From assembly GCF_030124375.1 (NCBI RefSeq), contig NZ_JASKLS010000010.1, positions 186,001 to 250,000 of the forward strand: a stretch of DNA of 64,000 nucleotides. The letters are read 5' to 3'. This DNA is from Sinorhizobium sp. 6-70. Lineage in GTDB: Bacteria; Pseudomonadota; Alphaproteobacteria; Rhizobiales; Rhizobiaceae. How positions within the stretch are numbered: the stretch's first letter is position 1; the number at the start of each line of letters is the position of its first letter. Shown here in pieces: positions 9,993-18,341 of the stretch. Below the pieces are notes generated by a model. It did not search any database. It was given only the letters and a program-made list of their open reading frames with translations, and was not told the origin of the DNA. The translations under genes were made by a program, and so were the position numbers.

Positions 9993-12052
9993 CAGGCACC
10001 GACGGATTCAAGTTGCTGCTTGACCCTTTCCAAAAGCCTCTTCAGGACCGGCGGGATACCTTTCTTGAGAACAGCGTTGTCGATGCGAGACAACGCCGCC
10101 AGATGGACTGCCGGCTTTCCGCGGCTGCCTTGAAAGAGGTAGGAATACCAAGGAAAGAGAGGCATCATTGGATACTCCGCATATGCCGTCAGGCCATAGC
10201 CGTCCTTCTTGAGCACGGTGGCAGCCGCCTCGCCCTGTCGAACCGGATCATTCGCGTTCTGCGGTCCCAAGGCTCCCGGCTCAAGCACTTGGTACTCGGA
10301 AGGAAACGCCTCAAGCATCATCATGTCGAGGTCAAGCGGAACGGAAAAGAAGACGTCCTGCGTCTCAAAAAACGCAAGCCCGCTTTCAAGCCATGCCTTG
10401 CTGCGGCCGTCGGCCGCCCAGTCCTTGCTGACTCCTCTGGTGAGGCCTTTCGCGTGGTTCAGCGGTCCTTGCACCGCTGGATCCGTCGACGGTCGCAAAG
10501 TTTCGATTCCGGTTGCCGCTGCGGCGAACTGGCGAATATCCCCGGAACTCCTTCCGAGGTCCAGATCGAGAAGCGTTGTGTGGGAGATCCCGAGCTGGTT
10601 CACGAGGCGCCAGAAATGTTGCACATAACGACCGCCAATCGGCACGATCGCGACGAACGATCGGTCCATTGGGATATCAAGTGCTTCCGCGAGGCGAGGA
10701 AGCACGATCTCTTCAGAAGCCCCCTCCCCGAAAATCGCGTGTCGCGCGAAGTAGATTTCCGGATGGGCGCGAACTGCCTCCCTGACGAACTTAGCGGCTT
10801 CGTCTGCGCCCTTCGGGATGTCGAGCCCCCGGACGGTCGAGATCCCGGTTGAGAACTCGCGTCGTACGTGCCGGATCGCTTCCGGTTCGAGCCGTCCGAC
10901 GATCGCTGGAGAATGACTGGTCACGATCCCCTGGACACGTTGAGTGACTGTGAGCTTCTGAAGTTCAGTTATCAATCTGGACAGGAAATATGGTGCGAGA
11001 TGATTTTCCGGCTCCTCGAATGCGAAGATCGTGAGGGCGGGCGCCTGCATGAACCTTGCTTGAAATGGCGGAGCCTTGCCGTCCGCAACCTCGGCTTCCA
11101 GCGCGAGCCTCAGATCCAGCAGTGCCTTGACCAAGGCAAAATGGAAAAGTGACCGCTGTCCATCGCTGAGTTGTTCGACGCCGATCGCTCTTCCTGACGC
11201 CGATGGTGTCAGGGCAATCGACGCGGCGCGGATGACCTGTTGGAAGTCCGGCGGCAATACATGGAGAGCAGCGTTCGTCGCCGTATCCGCAGCATTCAGC
11301 TCCTGCCAGCAGCTCTGAATATAGCCATTCACCCGCTTGAGAGCGTCCTCGTCGGCAAGGGCTTCCCCGGCCTTTTTGATCAGATCTTTGATTACCGCCT
11401 CATTCTTCCATTGAACGGACTCCATGAGCGCGCGTCCCAGGCTCCTGACCGTCAGCTTCGTGAGAGTGGTGATATCCCGGCTCGCGGGTATGAACCGTGC
11501 AACCACCAGTGCGCGGTCGGCAGCAGCCATCTTCTTCTTTATCGCGGGATCTTTCGGCTCTCCGAAAGAAACCGGATCGGTTGTGAGGAGCCAGTACAAG
11601 TTCTCCTCGATGACGCCGTCCAGCGTGCCGGTGTTTTCCCAGCTCGCCTCCAAGCGGACGCGCGCGATGAGTTTCCCATCCGGGCTGAGGAAAACGAGAT
11701 TTCGGAATGCCGCAGGAACGGTCTTTTCGGCGGCGGGGTCCGCGGAGTCGAGCTCCGGGAAACCTAGCTCAACCTCGACAAAGAGCCGTCGAACTGGAGC
11801 GCTCTCAAGTGTTTCGCCGGGGGGAACAAAGAAGTCTTCCGGTCGGATGAGCCGTTCGTCGCGAGTTTCTCCAAAGAGGCGCAGAAGGGCGGCCAGTGCA
11901 GCCGACTTGCCTGAGCCGTTTCGGCCGATGAGAGCGGTGATGCTCGAATCGAAGAACAGAGTTTGAAACTTTGGAGTCTCGCCATTATCCGCGGCCACAT
12001 TTGTGGGGCCGAAACATTGAAACCGCCAGACCTTCATTTCATTGATTTTCAC
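9992..12052 (-). CDS. OLD-family ATP-dependent endonuclease with TOPRIM domain, Gabija GajA-like
   Basis: The 686-residue protein is an ABC-type ATPase joined to a TOPRIM nuclease. Walker A (IGRNGSGKS) is at about residues 42-50, a signature-like LSDGQRSLFHF lies near 290-300, Walker B EEPENHLAP is near 350, and an H-loop TSHSPAIVGR follows. The TOPRIM half begins with IFGEGASEE and has LLDLDLG, giving the metal-binding Glu and DxD. In Gabija, GajA is a sequence-specific nickase that is relieved when phage depletes nucleotides; that role is inherited from the family. GTG 12052 is preceded by GGGGAGAG at good spacing; ATG six codons in is the alternative. The gene lies upstream of the helicase gene and overlaps it. 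Confidence 0.85.
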   Translation of the reverse strand: MKINEMKVWRFQCFGPTNVAADNGETPKFQTLFFDSSITALIGRNGSGKSAALAALLRLFGETRDERLIRPEDFFVPPGETLESAPVRRLFVEVELGFPELDSADPAAEKTVPAAFRNLVFLSPDGKLIARVRLEASWENTGTLDGVIEENLYWLLTTDPVSFGEPKDPAIKKKMAAADRALVVARFIPASRDITTLTKLTVRSLGRALMESVQWKNEAVIKDLIKKAGEALADEDALKRVNGYIQSCWQELNAADTATNAALHVLPPDFQQVIRAASIALTPSASGRAIGVEQLSDGQRSLFHFALVKALLDLRLALEAEVADGKAPPFQARFMQAPALTIFAFEEPENHLAPYFLSRLITELQKLTVTQRVQGIVTSHSPAIVGRLEPEAIRHVRREFSTGISTVRGLDIPKGADEAAKFVREAVRAHPEIYFARHAIFGEGASEEIVLPRLAEALDIPMDRSFVAIVPIGGRYVQHFWRLVNQLGISHTTLLDLDLGRSSGDIRQFAAAATGIETLRPSTDPAVQGPLNHAKGLTRGVSKDWAADGRSKAWLESGLAFFETQDVFFSVPLDLDMMMLEAFPSEYQVLEPGALGPQNANDPVRQGEAAATVLKKDGYGLTAYAEYPMMPLFPWYSYLFQGSRGKPAVHLAALSRIDNAVLKKGIPPVLKRLLERVKQQLESVGA

Positions 12053-12170
12053 TGCAACTCTCCCCGATTACATCAGCCTCTGATAAGCCAAGCATGCTGT
12101 GATGCCAATCTCCCAAATTGCAGGATCGCTGCAACGCAACCAGAATTTCGCAGCACAGGAGACAAGCCAC

Positions 12171-12751
12171 GTGGACAGATATGCTTCGTTCTACGAGCTC
12201 GCGAGGACTGAAGTTCTTGGCGAAGACTATGCGATCGAATCCTTAGACCGAAAGAATTGATCGTCGTAGCACCACATGGTGGCTGGATCGAACCAGGAAC
12301 GACAGAGATCACAAAAGCGATCGCCGACGGCGACCTTTCCTACTACGTGTTCGTCGGTCTGAAGCCTGGCAGGCGTCATGAAGACTTGCATGTCTCATCC
12401 GAACGCTTCGACGAGCCCACAGCCTTGGCACTGATTGCGGAGAGCCAGACCGTCGTCGGCATTCACGGAATGCAGAACAACGCAGAAGGTGAGGACGTCT
12501 GGGTCGGTGGGCGCGATGTCAAACTGTGCAGGGACATTGTCGAGGTGCTTGGAGCTTCGGGTTTCGCGGCGACCTTGCGAAAGCCGGGTCAAAGCCTAGC
12601 AGGACAAGCTGCAACCAATGTGTGCAACCGCGGGAAGCGAAGGACCGGTGTCCAGCTTGAGATATCGAGGCGGCTTCGGGATCGTCTTGGTGCAGAGCCT
12701 GATCTGTTAACTCTCTTCGTTCGGGCTGTCCGAGGAGTCATTGCTCGTTAG
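12171..12751 (+). pseudogene. Frameshifted poly-gamma-glutamate hydrolase family gene (phage PghP-like)
   Basis: The family comprises zinc-dependent hydrolases, often phage-encoded, that cut poly-gamma-glutamate. GTG 12171, with AGGAGA upstream, opens a frame reading MDRYASFYELARTEV and then DYAIESLDRKN before a stop at 12258-12260. The body of the family continues in another frame from 12254: ELIVVAPHGGWIEPGTTEI, then GIHGMQNNAEGEDVWVGG, through 12751. The APHGG...EPGT and GIHG elements are the expected metal-site region. One indel in the A-rich stretch near 12250-12256 would join the two parts. The gene may be decayed, or the sequence may be in error there. An alternative is translation of a shorter form from TTG 12257. 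Confidence 0.65.
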
Positions 12752-13547
12752 CAGCGAGTTCTTGCGAAAACGGAACATGATGCGGTGTTAGACCTCGCCT
12801 TCGGTGCGCTCCGGCGTGCAATATGCCCTGTCGGACGGAGCCGCCAGGGCGGTGCCGGTGGTGAGCCTGTTTCCGGCCTTCTCATTTCCGTCATCATCCT
12901 GACCGACGATGATCCGATTCTGCTCGTCAGTCGAAGATACATAACGTCGACTCCGGGTTCGGAGAGTTTCCGTACGATCCCAATTCTTTCAGAGTTTGTG
13001 TTCCCTAATTTTTTCCCGGGCTTCATCAAGTTCAAGCCGGGTCGCTTCCATAAAGATCGTCAGTTGCTTCACGGCCTCGATTAATTGGAACAAGATGAAA
13101 CCTCAGGTGACGGTCCGACAGGACACAAATGAATCCTGTTATTGCAGCAACTGAGTTAAGGGCTGTTGAATGTTCCCGTTCCGCTCGCATCCCGTCGGAT
13201 GCAATTAATTTAAGCATACTCGATCACGATTTTGTTTGGAACAAGAAGCGGTAGGTTTGTGCGCTAAGTTTGGACTAAACAAGCTCCCGGGATAGCCAAC
13301 AACTTGCGTCTTCCGCGCCACCGCTAGGCAGTCAAAAAAGGATCCGTAGTCGCGCTCCCAAAGCTACTTGTTCGGGTCGGTGGACGCCCTCTTCTTCAGC
13401 GTTTCCCTATTCAGGCTTTGCTCCATGCTGCCATTAACGCACAGATTCGCGAAATCGTCGCATTGACTATTGGGATGATGAGGAGGCCAAGGCGACGGGA
13501 TGCGCTGGCAAGCCAGTAATCGTGTTCGCACACGGAACATGCTATGA
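12752..13547. other. About 800 bases without a convincing gene
   Basis: Short open frames exist on both strands, but none has a clear ribosome site or a recognisable motif. On the minus strand a short peptide reading EAVKQLTIFMEATRLELDE ends at a stop near 12998 and may be the tail of a decayed helical protein. Confidence 0.4.
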
Positions 13548-13817
13548 ATGTCCATGCCTGAAAGCGAGCAGCACTACGAGTTTTCTGAATTCTGCGGCGA
13601 ATTTGTCGATGACGGCGTGATGGTGATTCTCAGCATATACCGCCCAGCCGGAACCAACGCAGATTGGACGCTAGAGGTCGTCGATCAAGAGGGATACTCG
13701 ACCGTCTGGGATGATCAGTTCGATACTGATCGTGATGCCTTCCAAGAATTTCTCGCCACTGTCCTGCGCGACGGTATCCGCAGCTTTCTGGAGCAGTCGA
13801 TCCACACTGTAGATTGA
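13548..13817 (+). CDS. Small acidic conserved hypothetical protein
   Basis: The product is 89 residues, or 87 from the second ATG at 13554. It is strongly acidic and soluble. The central LEVVDQEGYSTVWDD and a C-terminal amphipathic stretch (FLATVLRDGIRSFLEQ) look like a compact alpha/beta domain. No signal peptide or membrane segment is seen. I do not recognise its function. Coding is supported by the reading frame and by a clean intrinsic terminator 44 bases after the stop, so it is probably a single-gene transcript. Confidence 0.7.
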   Translation: MSMPESEQHYEFSEFCGEFVDDGVMVILSIYRPAGTNADWTLEVVDQEGYSTVWDDQFDTDRDAFQEFLATVLRDGIRSFLEQSIHTVD

Positions 13818-13860
13818 CGCTTGACCACGACCACGGATGTATTGGCAGTAGCTACAAGAA

Positions 13861-13884
13861 GGTCGGGTTAGCCCGGCCTTTTTT
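13861..13884 (+). terminator. Rho-independent terminator
   Basis: GGTCGGG, loop TTAG and CCCGGCC give a 7-bp stem (one G-T pair) followed directly by TTTTTT. It sits 44 bases after the stop at 13817. Confidence 0.85.
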
Positions 13885-13903
13885 GTTGCCTAATGCTCGC
13901 GAG

Positions 13904-14119
13904 ATGCCAATCTGTGCGGTTATGGAAGACAAGGTCGAAGCCGCCCGCCAACGTTACAATGAACTCTACCCGGATCGCCCCATCAAACAGATCGGCGACA
14001 CGCCGGATGTCTATTACTACCTGGTCATGATGCGCGGTGTCTGGGAGAACGGCACGCCGTTGTCTGACCGGCAAATCAAGGCCGTCGAGGCGATCACCCC
14101 GCCCGGGTGTTTCTCGTGA
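13904..14119 (+). CDS. Small hypothetical protein
   Basis: A 71-residue product starting MPICAVMEDKVEAARQRYNEL. The frame is open further upstream to 13814, but that part crosses the terminator at 13861-13884, so ATG 13904 (or ATG 13922, MEDKVEA) is the more sensible start. The sequence is soluble and mixed in charge, with a helical N-terminus and a tail DRQIKAVEAITPPG. I do not recognise a family. No partner gene is evident. Confidence 0.5.
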   Translation: MPICAVMEDKVEAARQRYNELYPDRPIKQIGDTPDVYYYLVMMRGVWENGTPLSDRQIKAVEAITPPGCFS

Positions 14120-14176
14120 TTGCCCAGCGGTCCTTTTGCGTGGCTCAAGCGCCGTCCGGAGGCGCGAAGAAGCAGT

Positions 14177-14494
14177 TCACGTGATACTCATTCGGATGAA
14201 GGCAGACGTGAAAATCGCTGTCACCGGACTATAGTTTCTATAGGGTATCAGGAATCGATGCTCCGTCGTGATCAGGTGGTGGTCGCCAGGATGAAGGATG
14301 ACCACAAATCCATAAGGACCGTTCGAAACGGTCTTGCCCGGAATTCTCTCGCAGTCGCCAGCGACCTCGGACCCGTTGCGACAGGCGGGCGGGTAGCTCC
14401 AGAGCGTACGGGGCCGGTGTGCATCTCCGATCGTAAAGAGCCCAGAGGCAGCCCCGGCAGTCAGCATGAAGATTAGCGATCCAGTGCGGGTCAT
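14177..14494 (-). CDS. Small exported hypothetical protein
   Basis: A 105-residue product with an N-terminal hydrophobic signal (MTRTGSLIFMLTAGAASG), probably cleaved before a short periplasmic domain. The mature part has two cysteines (PACRNG and GDCERI) that could form a disulphide, then YGFVVILHPGDHHLITTEH. GGAGGTGG lies just upstream of ATG 14494, which fixes the start over upstream in-frame codons. I do not recognise a function. It is a single gene in a run of small exported proteins. Confidence 0.6.
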   Translation of the reverse strand: MTRTGSLIFMLTAGAASGLFTIGDAHRPRTLWSYPPACRNGSEVAGDCERIPGKTVSNGPYGFVVILHPGDHHLITTEHRFLIPYRNYSPVTAIFTSAFIRMSIT

Positions 14495-14655
14495 CGTGGC
14501 CACCTCCAAGACGGTGGAGACCATTGGAAATCGAGATTGTACGCTTAGGTGGTATGCAATCACACTAACCTATATGGGCGAGCTCCTAACCCTTGACTGC
14601 AACCTGCACTATGAGACGCTTCAAGGCTCCTGGTTGTAGTGCGTAGGTGGCAATC

Positions 14656-15009
14656 ATGAATCTTTCCACGGCAGAGCAGATCCTCGTCGAGCAGCGCGTG
14701 ACGAACGAGGCGAGGTCAACTGCGGTCGCCTATCTGCTTTGGCTTTTCGTCGGTGGACTCGGTGCGCACCGCTTCTATACCGGTCGCGTCGGCAGCGGCG
14801 TGGCAATCCTCGCCCTATTCGTGATCGGAGTCGCCACCGTTGGCGTCGGTATCGGGAGCCTGATCCTGGTCGCCTGGGGCGTATGGCTGCTGGTTGATCT
14901 GTTTCTCATTCCCGGCATGATCCGTGAACAGAGGGACCGGGTGCGGGACAGTTTGAGCAAGCAGATTTATGCCGAACGCTTGCTCGCCGGTGAGCGAGGG
15001 GAGAGCTGA
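14656..15009 (+). CDS. TM2 domain membrane protein
   Basis: The 117-residue product has the TM2 layout: a first membrane segment (AVAYLLWLFVGGLGAHRFY), the GAHRFYTGR turn, then a second hydrophobic stretch (VAILALFVIGVATVGVG) and a third (LILVAWGVWLLVDLFLIPGM). TM2 proteins are small inner-membrane proteins of unsettled function. A charged helix with many Arg and Glu ends the protein. ATG 14656 follows GTAGGTGG; GTG 14647 is possible. The next gene starts five bases after its stop, so the two are probably co-transcribed. Confidence 0.8.
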   Translation: MNLSTAEQILVEQRVTNEARSTAVAYLLWLFVGGLGAHRFYTGRVGSGVAILALFVIGVATVGVGIGSLILVAWGVWLLVDLFLIPGMIREQRDRVRDSLSKQIYAERLLAGERGES

Positions 15010-15013
15010 TTAC

Positions 15014-15226
15014 ATGAGCGGTTTTACCGACGAAGAGCGAGCGGCCGAGCTAAAGCGCCGCGACGATGCGATTAAGCGGGAAGCGGAAGCCCAAAAGGCA
15101 ACGATGCGTCGCGCTGATGTGGCGGAACTAGCGCGAGCAGAAACGAGGTGCCTCCATTGTGGCAGCCCGATGCGATGGTGGGAGGCCACGGACCCCGAGA
15201 ATCCTTTGTGCGACATATGCCTCTGA
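15014..15226 (+). CDS. Small zinc-ribbon-like protein
   Basis: A 70-residue cytoplasmic protein with a charged, helical N-terminal half (TDEERAAELKRRDDAIKREAE) and two cysteine pairs at the end (CLHC and CDIC), spaced for one zinc ion. Such small ribbons often bind nucleic acid or partner proteins, but the role here is unknown. It begins five bases after the TM2 gene and its end overlaps the lipoprotein gene by 10 bases, giving a three-gene operon. Confidence 0.65.
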   Translation: MSGFTDEERAAELKRRDDAIKREAEAQKATMRRADVAELARAETRCLHCGSPMRWWEATDPENPLCDICL

Positions 15227-15660
15227 CGAAGGACACCCATTTCCACAAGGGCGCATTGCTGGTGAGTCTTTGCGTTTTCCTTTCGGGATGCTGGGAATTG
15301 GAGTGCTATCCGCCATTGCCTCCGTTGCTGCACGATTTAGAAGCCTCGGGAGGGTGGTGGACCAACGGGTGCCCCCCTCCCAAAAATTTTCTTCGTAGCC
15401 GTATACTAGAAGGCGTTTCACCGGAGCTCACAAAGCGATTGAGGATGCGGTTCCCCGCCGGCAGTGATGCTGAGGCTTTGGAGCGTCACCTGCAGGGAGA
15501 AGGGTTCCAGATTTCCTCACCTTGTGGTGAGAGAGTGCGTCTGGGTCAGTTTCACCAAGAGGGTTGCCCATACCCGATGAATGCGAAGATAGCTTGGGAG
15601 CGAGCAGAGGACCGAACAGTGACCTGGGTCAAAGGTCACGTCTTTTACAAATACCCGTAG
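15217..15660 (+). CDS. Small predicted lipoprotein
   Basis: The 147-residue product starts at ATG 15217 inside the previous gene. The N-terminus KGALLVSLCVFLSGCWE is a type II signal with an LSGC lipobox, so it should be a lipid-anchored envelope protein. The mature part contains PELTKRLRMRFPAGSDAEALERHLQGEGF, written here only in outline, then an SPCGERVRL segment and a final VTWVKGHVFYKYP strand. Six or more cysteines suggest disulphides. No named family is recognised. Confidence 0.65.
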   Translation: MPLTKDTHFHKGALLVSLCVFLSGCWELECYPPLPPLLHDLEASGGWWTNGCPPPKNFLRSRILEGVSPELTKRLRMRFPAGSDAEALERHLQGEGFQISSPCGERVRLGQFHQEGCPYPMNAKIAWERAEDRTVTWVKGHVFYKYP

Positions 15661-15817
15661 GCTCTCGTCACGCCACCGCTCGCTCATTCTGGCCGGCCTC
15701 TTTGGCGATGCGCATGAACCTGTGCGCCGCTGTTTTCTTCGAGCCGAAACCCGAAATGACCGCGCGGGAGCTGTTTCTCCATCTTGGTCAGGCGCCTCGG
15801 CTCGGGATCGCGCCATC

Positions 15818-16054
15818 CTAGCCTCGCTCGCACCCCATCCCGTCGCCGTCACGATCCAGGCCATATACATCTGGACCGATGACACGAACGGGACCATGCG
15901 CATACGCTGAGCCATTACCAGATCCGCTGGCGCAATCAACGTCACTAGCAACCGGCACACAGGGGACGTAACTGGGATGGCATTGAGCCCCGACAGAAAC
16001 GCAGCCGGGTGCGGTGGCCAAAAGAAACAACGCCGCGAGTGTACGGGCAAACAT
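15818..16054 (-). CDS. Exported Excalibur-domain protein
   Basis: A 78-residue protein. The first ~18 residues (MFARTLAALFLLATAPGC) form a signal peptide, possibly with a lipobox cysteine. The remainder is a classic Excalibur domain: CHPSYVPCVPVASDVDC, then GPVRVIGPDVYGLDRDGDGMGCE. The DxDxDGxGCE end is the calcium-binding loop known from EF-hand-like extracellular domains. It is convergent with the lipoprotein gene. Excalibur, Sunset and nuclease domains often occur in one exported family, and all three appear within 6 kb here. Confidence 0.8.
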   Translation of the reverse strand: MFARTLAALFLLATAPGCVSVGAQCHPSYVPCVPVASDVDCASGSGNGSAYAHGPVRVIGPDVYGLDRDGDGMGCERG

Positions 16055-16228
16055 GTCACCCCTCGACTTTCCTAAAGCAAATCTGCTCCAGTCGCCCTGG
16101 CGGCTCTCTTAAAGCAGAAAGGCATTCCCTTCGACCGCGGCGGACATTCCAAATCAAATCTCCGTACCGTGGAGAAAATAGTAGTGTCTACTGCGACCTT
16201 TGAATCGCCGCTAGGCAGCTACCATCTG

Positions 16229-16504
16229 TTAGCGTCGCGAGCGCTCCTCGACGGCCCGGCGCATGACCTCATCGCGCCCGCACTCGTACTTCTCCATGTA
16301 GTATCGGATCAGAGACTGGCGGCGGCCCTCATCCATGATGGAGTAAACGTTCCTGAATTGGCGTTCCGCCGTTGTCCGGGCTCTGGTCGGTCGGCCGGCG
16401 CCAATGAGCCTCGACAGCGCAAAATAAACCAGCAGTCCGACAAAACTTCCAACCAACAGGGCGGGACCCGTTTCCTGATTGAAGAAATCTCCGGGGCTCG
16501 TCAT
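16229..16504 (-). CDS. Small single-span membrane protein, paralogue of the 21045-21359 product
   Basis: A 91-residue protein with an N-terminal membrane segment (GPALLVGSFVGLLVYFALSRL) and a cytoplasmic tail rich in Arg and Glu (ERQFRNVYSIMDEGRRQSLI, then RYYMEKYECGRDEVMRRAVEE). The tail is nearly the same in the 21 kb copy, including ERQFRN, SIMDEGRRQSLI and YYMEKYECGR. Its ATG overlaps the stop of the Sunset gene upstream (ATGA), so the pair is co-translated. Function is unknown. Confidence 0.72.
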   Translation of the reverse strand: MTSPGDFFNQETGPALLVGSFVGLLVYFALSRLIGAGRPTRARTTAERQFRNVYSIMDEGRRQSLIRYYMEKYECGRDEVMRRAVEERSRR

Positions 16505-16860
16505 CTGTATGCCTTCCGCCAACCAGCTTCGCGTGCGGCGTCCTCGGAGCAGAACCACCGTTCGCCGCTCAAGAAATCGACGCGCGTTTCGCTGTAATAC
16601 TCCTTCCCTGGCACGTGATAGATGTGCTCGCCCGACCGGTAACTGATGTTGCCTTTGATATCGCAGCCTGGAATCGGCGACACGTACTGCGATATGCCGA
16701 ACAGTGCCAGCGCCCCTACGACGAGGATGCCGGGAATCGAACCGCCTTTGCTGCGCGGTGCTGATCGCCGACGAACATAGTGGCTCGGGAAAGTCGGCGC
16801 GCCGCTCTTTAGCTTCCGTTTCCGATGCTTGCCCGGATCGAAGTCTACAATCTTCCCCAT
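16501..16860 (-). CDS. Membrane-anchored Sunset-domain protein
   Basis: A 119-residue product starting at ATG 16860. A basic N-terminus (GKHRKRKLKSG) is followed by one membrane segment (IPGILVVGALALFGISQYV) and a C-terminal domain reading CDIKGNISYRSGEHIYHVPG, then YYSETRVDFLSGERWFCSED. That is the Sunset domain, often found beside nucleases and Excalibur proteins. The Cys pair, at CDIKG and WFCSE, is conserved in the family. It forms a two-gene operon with the small membrane protein downstream. The arrangement parallels the nuclease plus small membrane protein pair at 21-22 kb. Confidence 0.75.
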   Translation of the reverse strand: MGKIVDFDPGKHRKRKLKSGAPTFPSHYVRRRSAPRSKGGSIPGILVVGALALFGISQYVSPIPGCDIKGNISYRSGEHIYHVPGKEYYSETRVDFLSGERWFCSEDAAREAGWRKAYR

Positions 16861-17086
16861 GGCTCCTCCTCGAAGCACAAGGATGCCGTGTGTCGCTCAA
16901 TACGTCCACTCGCCCGAACGGCTTAGGGCATCTGACAACATCGCGGCCTCAGACCGCCCCTGTCGACACACCATTGACTCCTCACAAGACGAGAACATAA
17001 TAAGAACATTCATCGGCGCTGCGGCGCGCCAATCCGAAACCTTAAGGGGACCGACAACCGCTGCCTGCGGGCAAAGAAGGTGCGCC

Positions 17087-17536
17087 ATGCGAACGTTCGA
17101 AGATGAAGTCCGAAACATGATTGCAGTCGACTTGACCGTCCTGTCACCCGATCGAAGGCGCGCCATTGCCGGCCTCGACCAATACCGCCGCATTGTAGAA
17201 GTCCGCGGCGTGCAGGACGTCGCCGCTAAAATCGCAGAATCCTTCTGCTCCTTTGCCGTCTTCGATGGCGAGCAGGTGCTACGCTACCCTGCGATTACCC
17301 CTTTCATCACACAGACGCTGTATGCAATGCCGATCGAACTGCGACGGGAGGCATGCGACCGGGACCGAGTGAAGGCAGACCGGGCGCGCGTCAGCATGGC
17401 ACTGATGATCTCGTCTGCATTGCTACTGCGATATCGCTTCGAACAACTGAAATGTGGCGTGGCACCCTCGAGCACGGATTGGGACGGCGCCTTCGAAAAC
17501 CAGTTCGGTAGCGGCCGGAAGGCGGCTGAAGGTTGA
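17087..17536 (+). CDS. Hypothetical protein
   Basis: A 149-residue product with AAGAAGGTG upstream of ATG 17087. It appears soluble and largely helical, with a long helix near MALMISSALLLRYRFEQL that could be buried. No motif is recognised. It is divergent from the Sunset gene (227 bases between starts) and is followed 30 bases later by the interrupted gene at 17567. Confidence 0.6.
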   Translation: MRTFEDEVRNMIAVDLTVLSPDRRRAIAGLDQYRRIVEVRGVQDVAAKIAESFCSFAVFDGEQVLRYPAITPFITQTLYAMPIELRREACDRDRVKADRARVSMALMISSALLLRYRFEQLKCGVAPSSTDWDGAFENQFGSGRKAAEG

Positions 17537-17566
17537 AGCCGTCGTATGTGGCCATAATACTTGCAG

Positions 17567-18157
17567 ATGATCAATCCACCGAAAGAGAACAGAAATCTCT
17601 TTGACCGGCTGCTCGACCTGGAGGAAGCGCTAGAGCCCCGCTTCCGCGAAATGACGGTGGCCGCGGAGGATGCCGGCTGGACCAGCATCTAAATCCGCAA
17701 CGCGCTTGTCAGCCTGGCGGAACACTACTCCGACGAGGGTGGCGGACGCGCTCCCAGTTCGGATGAGCATTCAAGCATAGCCGGATACTGCTCCAACCCG
17801 AAAAGGATCGACAGAAACGATCTCCACCCTCTCCTCTTCCATGAGATACAGAGCCGGGAGGATTTCTTCGATTTCGAAGGCTACAGGGCAAGTGTGCTTT
17901 GCTATCCAGGGAAGGAGCCGGCGGGTTGGATCGAGATGGCGATCCAGCAGAAAACCGGTGAGGTCTGCCTGCTGCATGCCGTAATGGCCAGAGCCGATCC
18001 GGAACTCTTGAAGCTCGAGGTAAAAACCACCGGCCCGATATGGGGATCCGGCAAGGCGGACGACCCAAGGCACGCAGCCATGCGCTTCTACGAGACTCTG
18101 CTCGAAGCCGGACACCTGAGCTTCGAAGTCACCAGCGAGGTCGGCTTCGATGAGTGA
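17567..18157 (+). pseudogene. Hypothetical gene interrupted by an in-frame TAA
   Basis: From ATG 17567 the frame reads PPKENRNLFDRLLDLEEALE and then AAEDAGWTSI, reaches TAA at 17690-17692 (codon 42), and stays open in the same frame as IRNALVSLAEHYSDEGG to a stop at 18157. The helical pattern runs smoothly across the stop and the next gene begins 8 bases inside the 3' end, which is why I read it as one gene of about 196 codons. A single substitution (for example GAA to TAA) would explain it. Restart at 17894 would give an 87-residue C-terminal part. No function is recognised. Confidence 0.5.
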
Positions 18158-18341
18158 CGAAAGGACAGCGGCCACCCAGCCGCACCGCGACCACGCGCTT
18201 TACGTGCACTACTGCGAGCACTCTGGTTGCACGAAGTGGGGCGGCTTCGGCTTCGCGGTCGGCAAGGCCGAGCCCAACTAGTTCTGTGCCGAGCATCGAC
18301 CAGAATGGAATCCCCGCCATGAGGCACGCACGCGGAATTGA
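18150..18341 (+). pseudogene. Small Cys/His-rich gene interrupted by an in-frame TAG
   Basis: ATG 18150, preceded by GAGGTCGG, opens a frame reading QPHRDHALYVHYCEHSGCTK and then GFAVGKAEPN, reaches TAG at 18279-18281 (codon 44), and continues FCAEHRPEWN to a natural TGA at 18339-18341. Changing TAG to TGG (Trp) gives a continuous 63-residue protein whose Cys and His residues (YCEHSGC... and FCAEH) would make one zinc site. The stop removes half of that site. It overlaps both neighbours, so the cluster was a translationally coupled operon. Confidence 0.6.

Noticed and set aside
17567..18341. Stop-codon reassignment or suppression to explain TAA and TAG in two adjacent genes
   Set aside because: Other genes in the window end naturally at TAA (hsdS) and TAG (the 62068 hydrolase), so both are ordinary stops here; decay or error is simpler.
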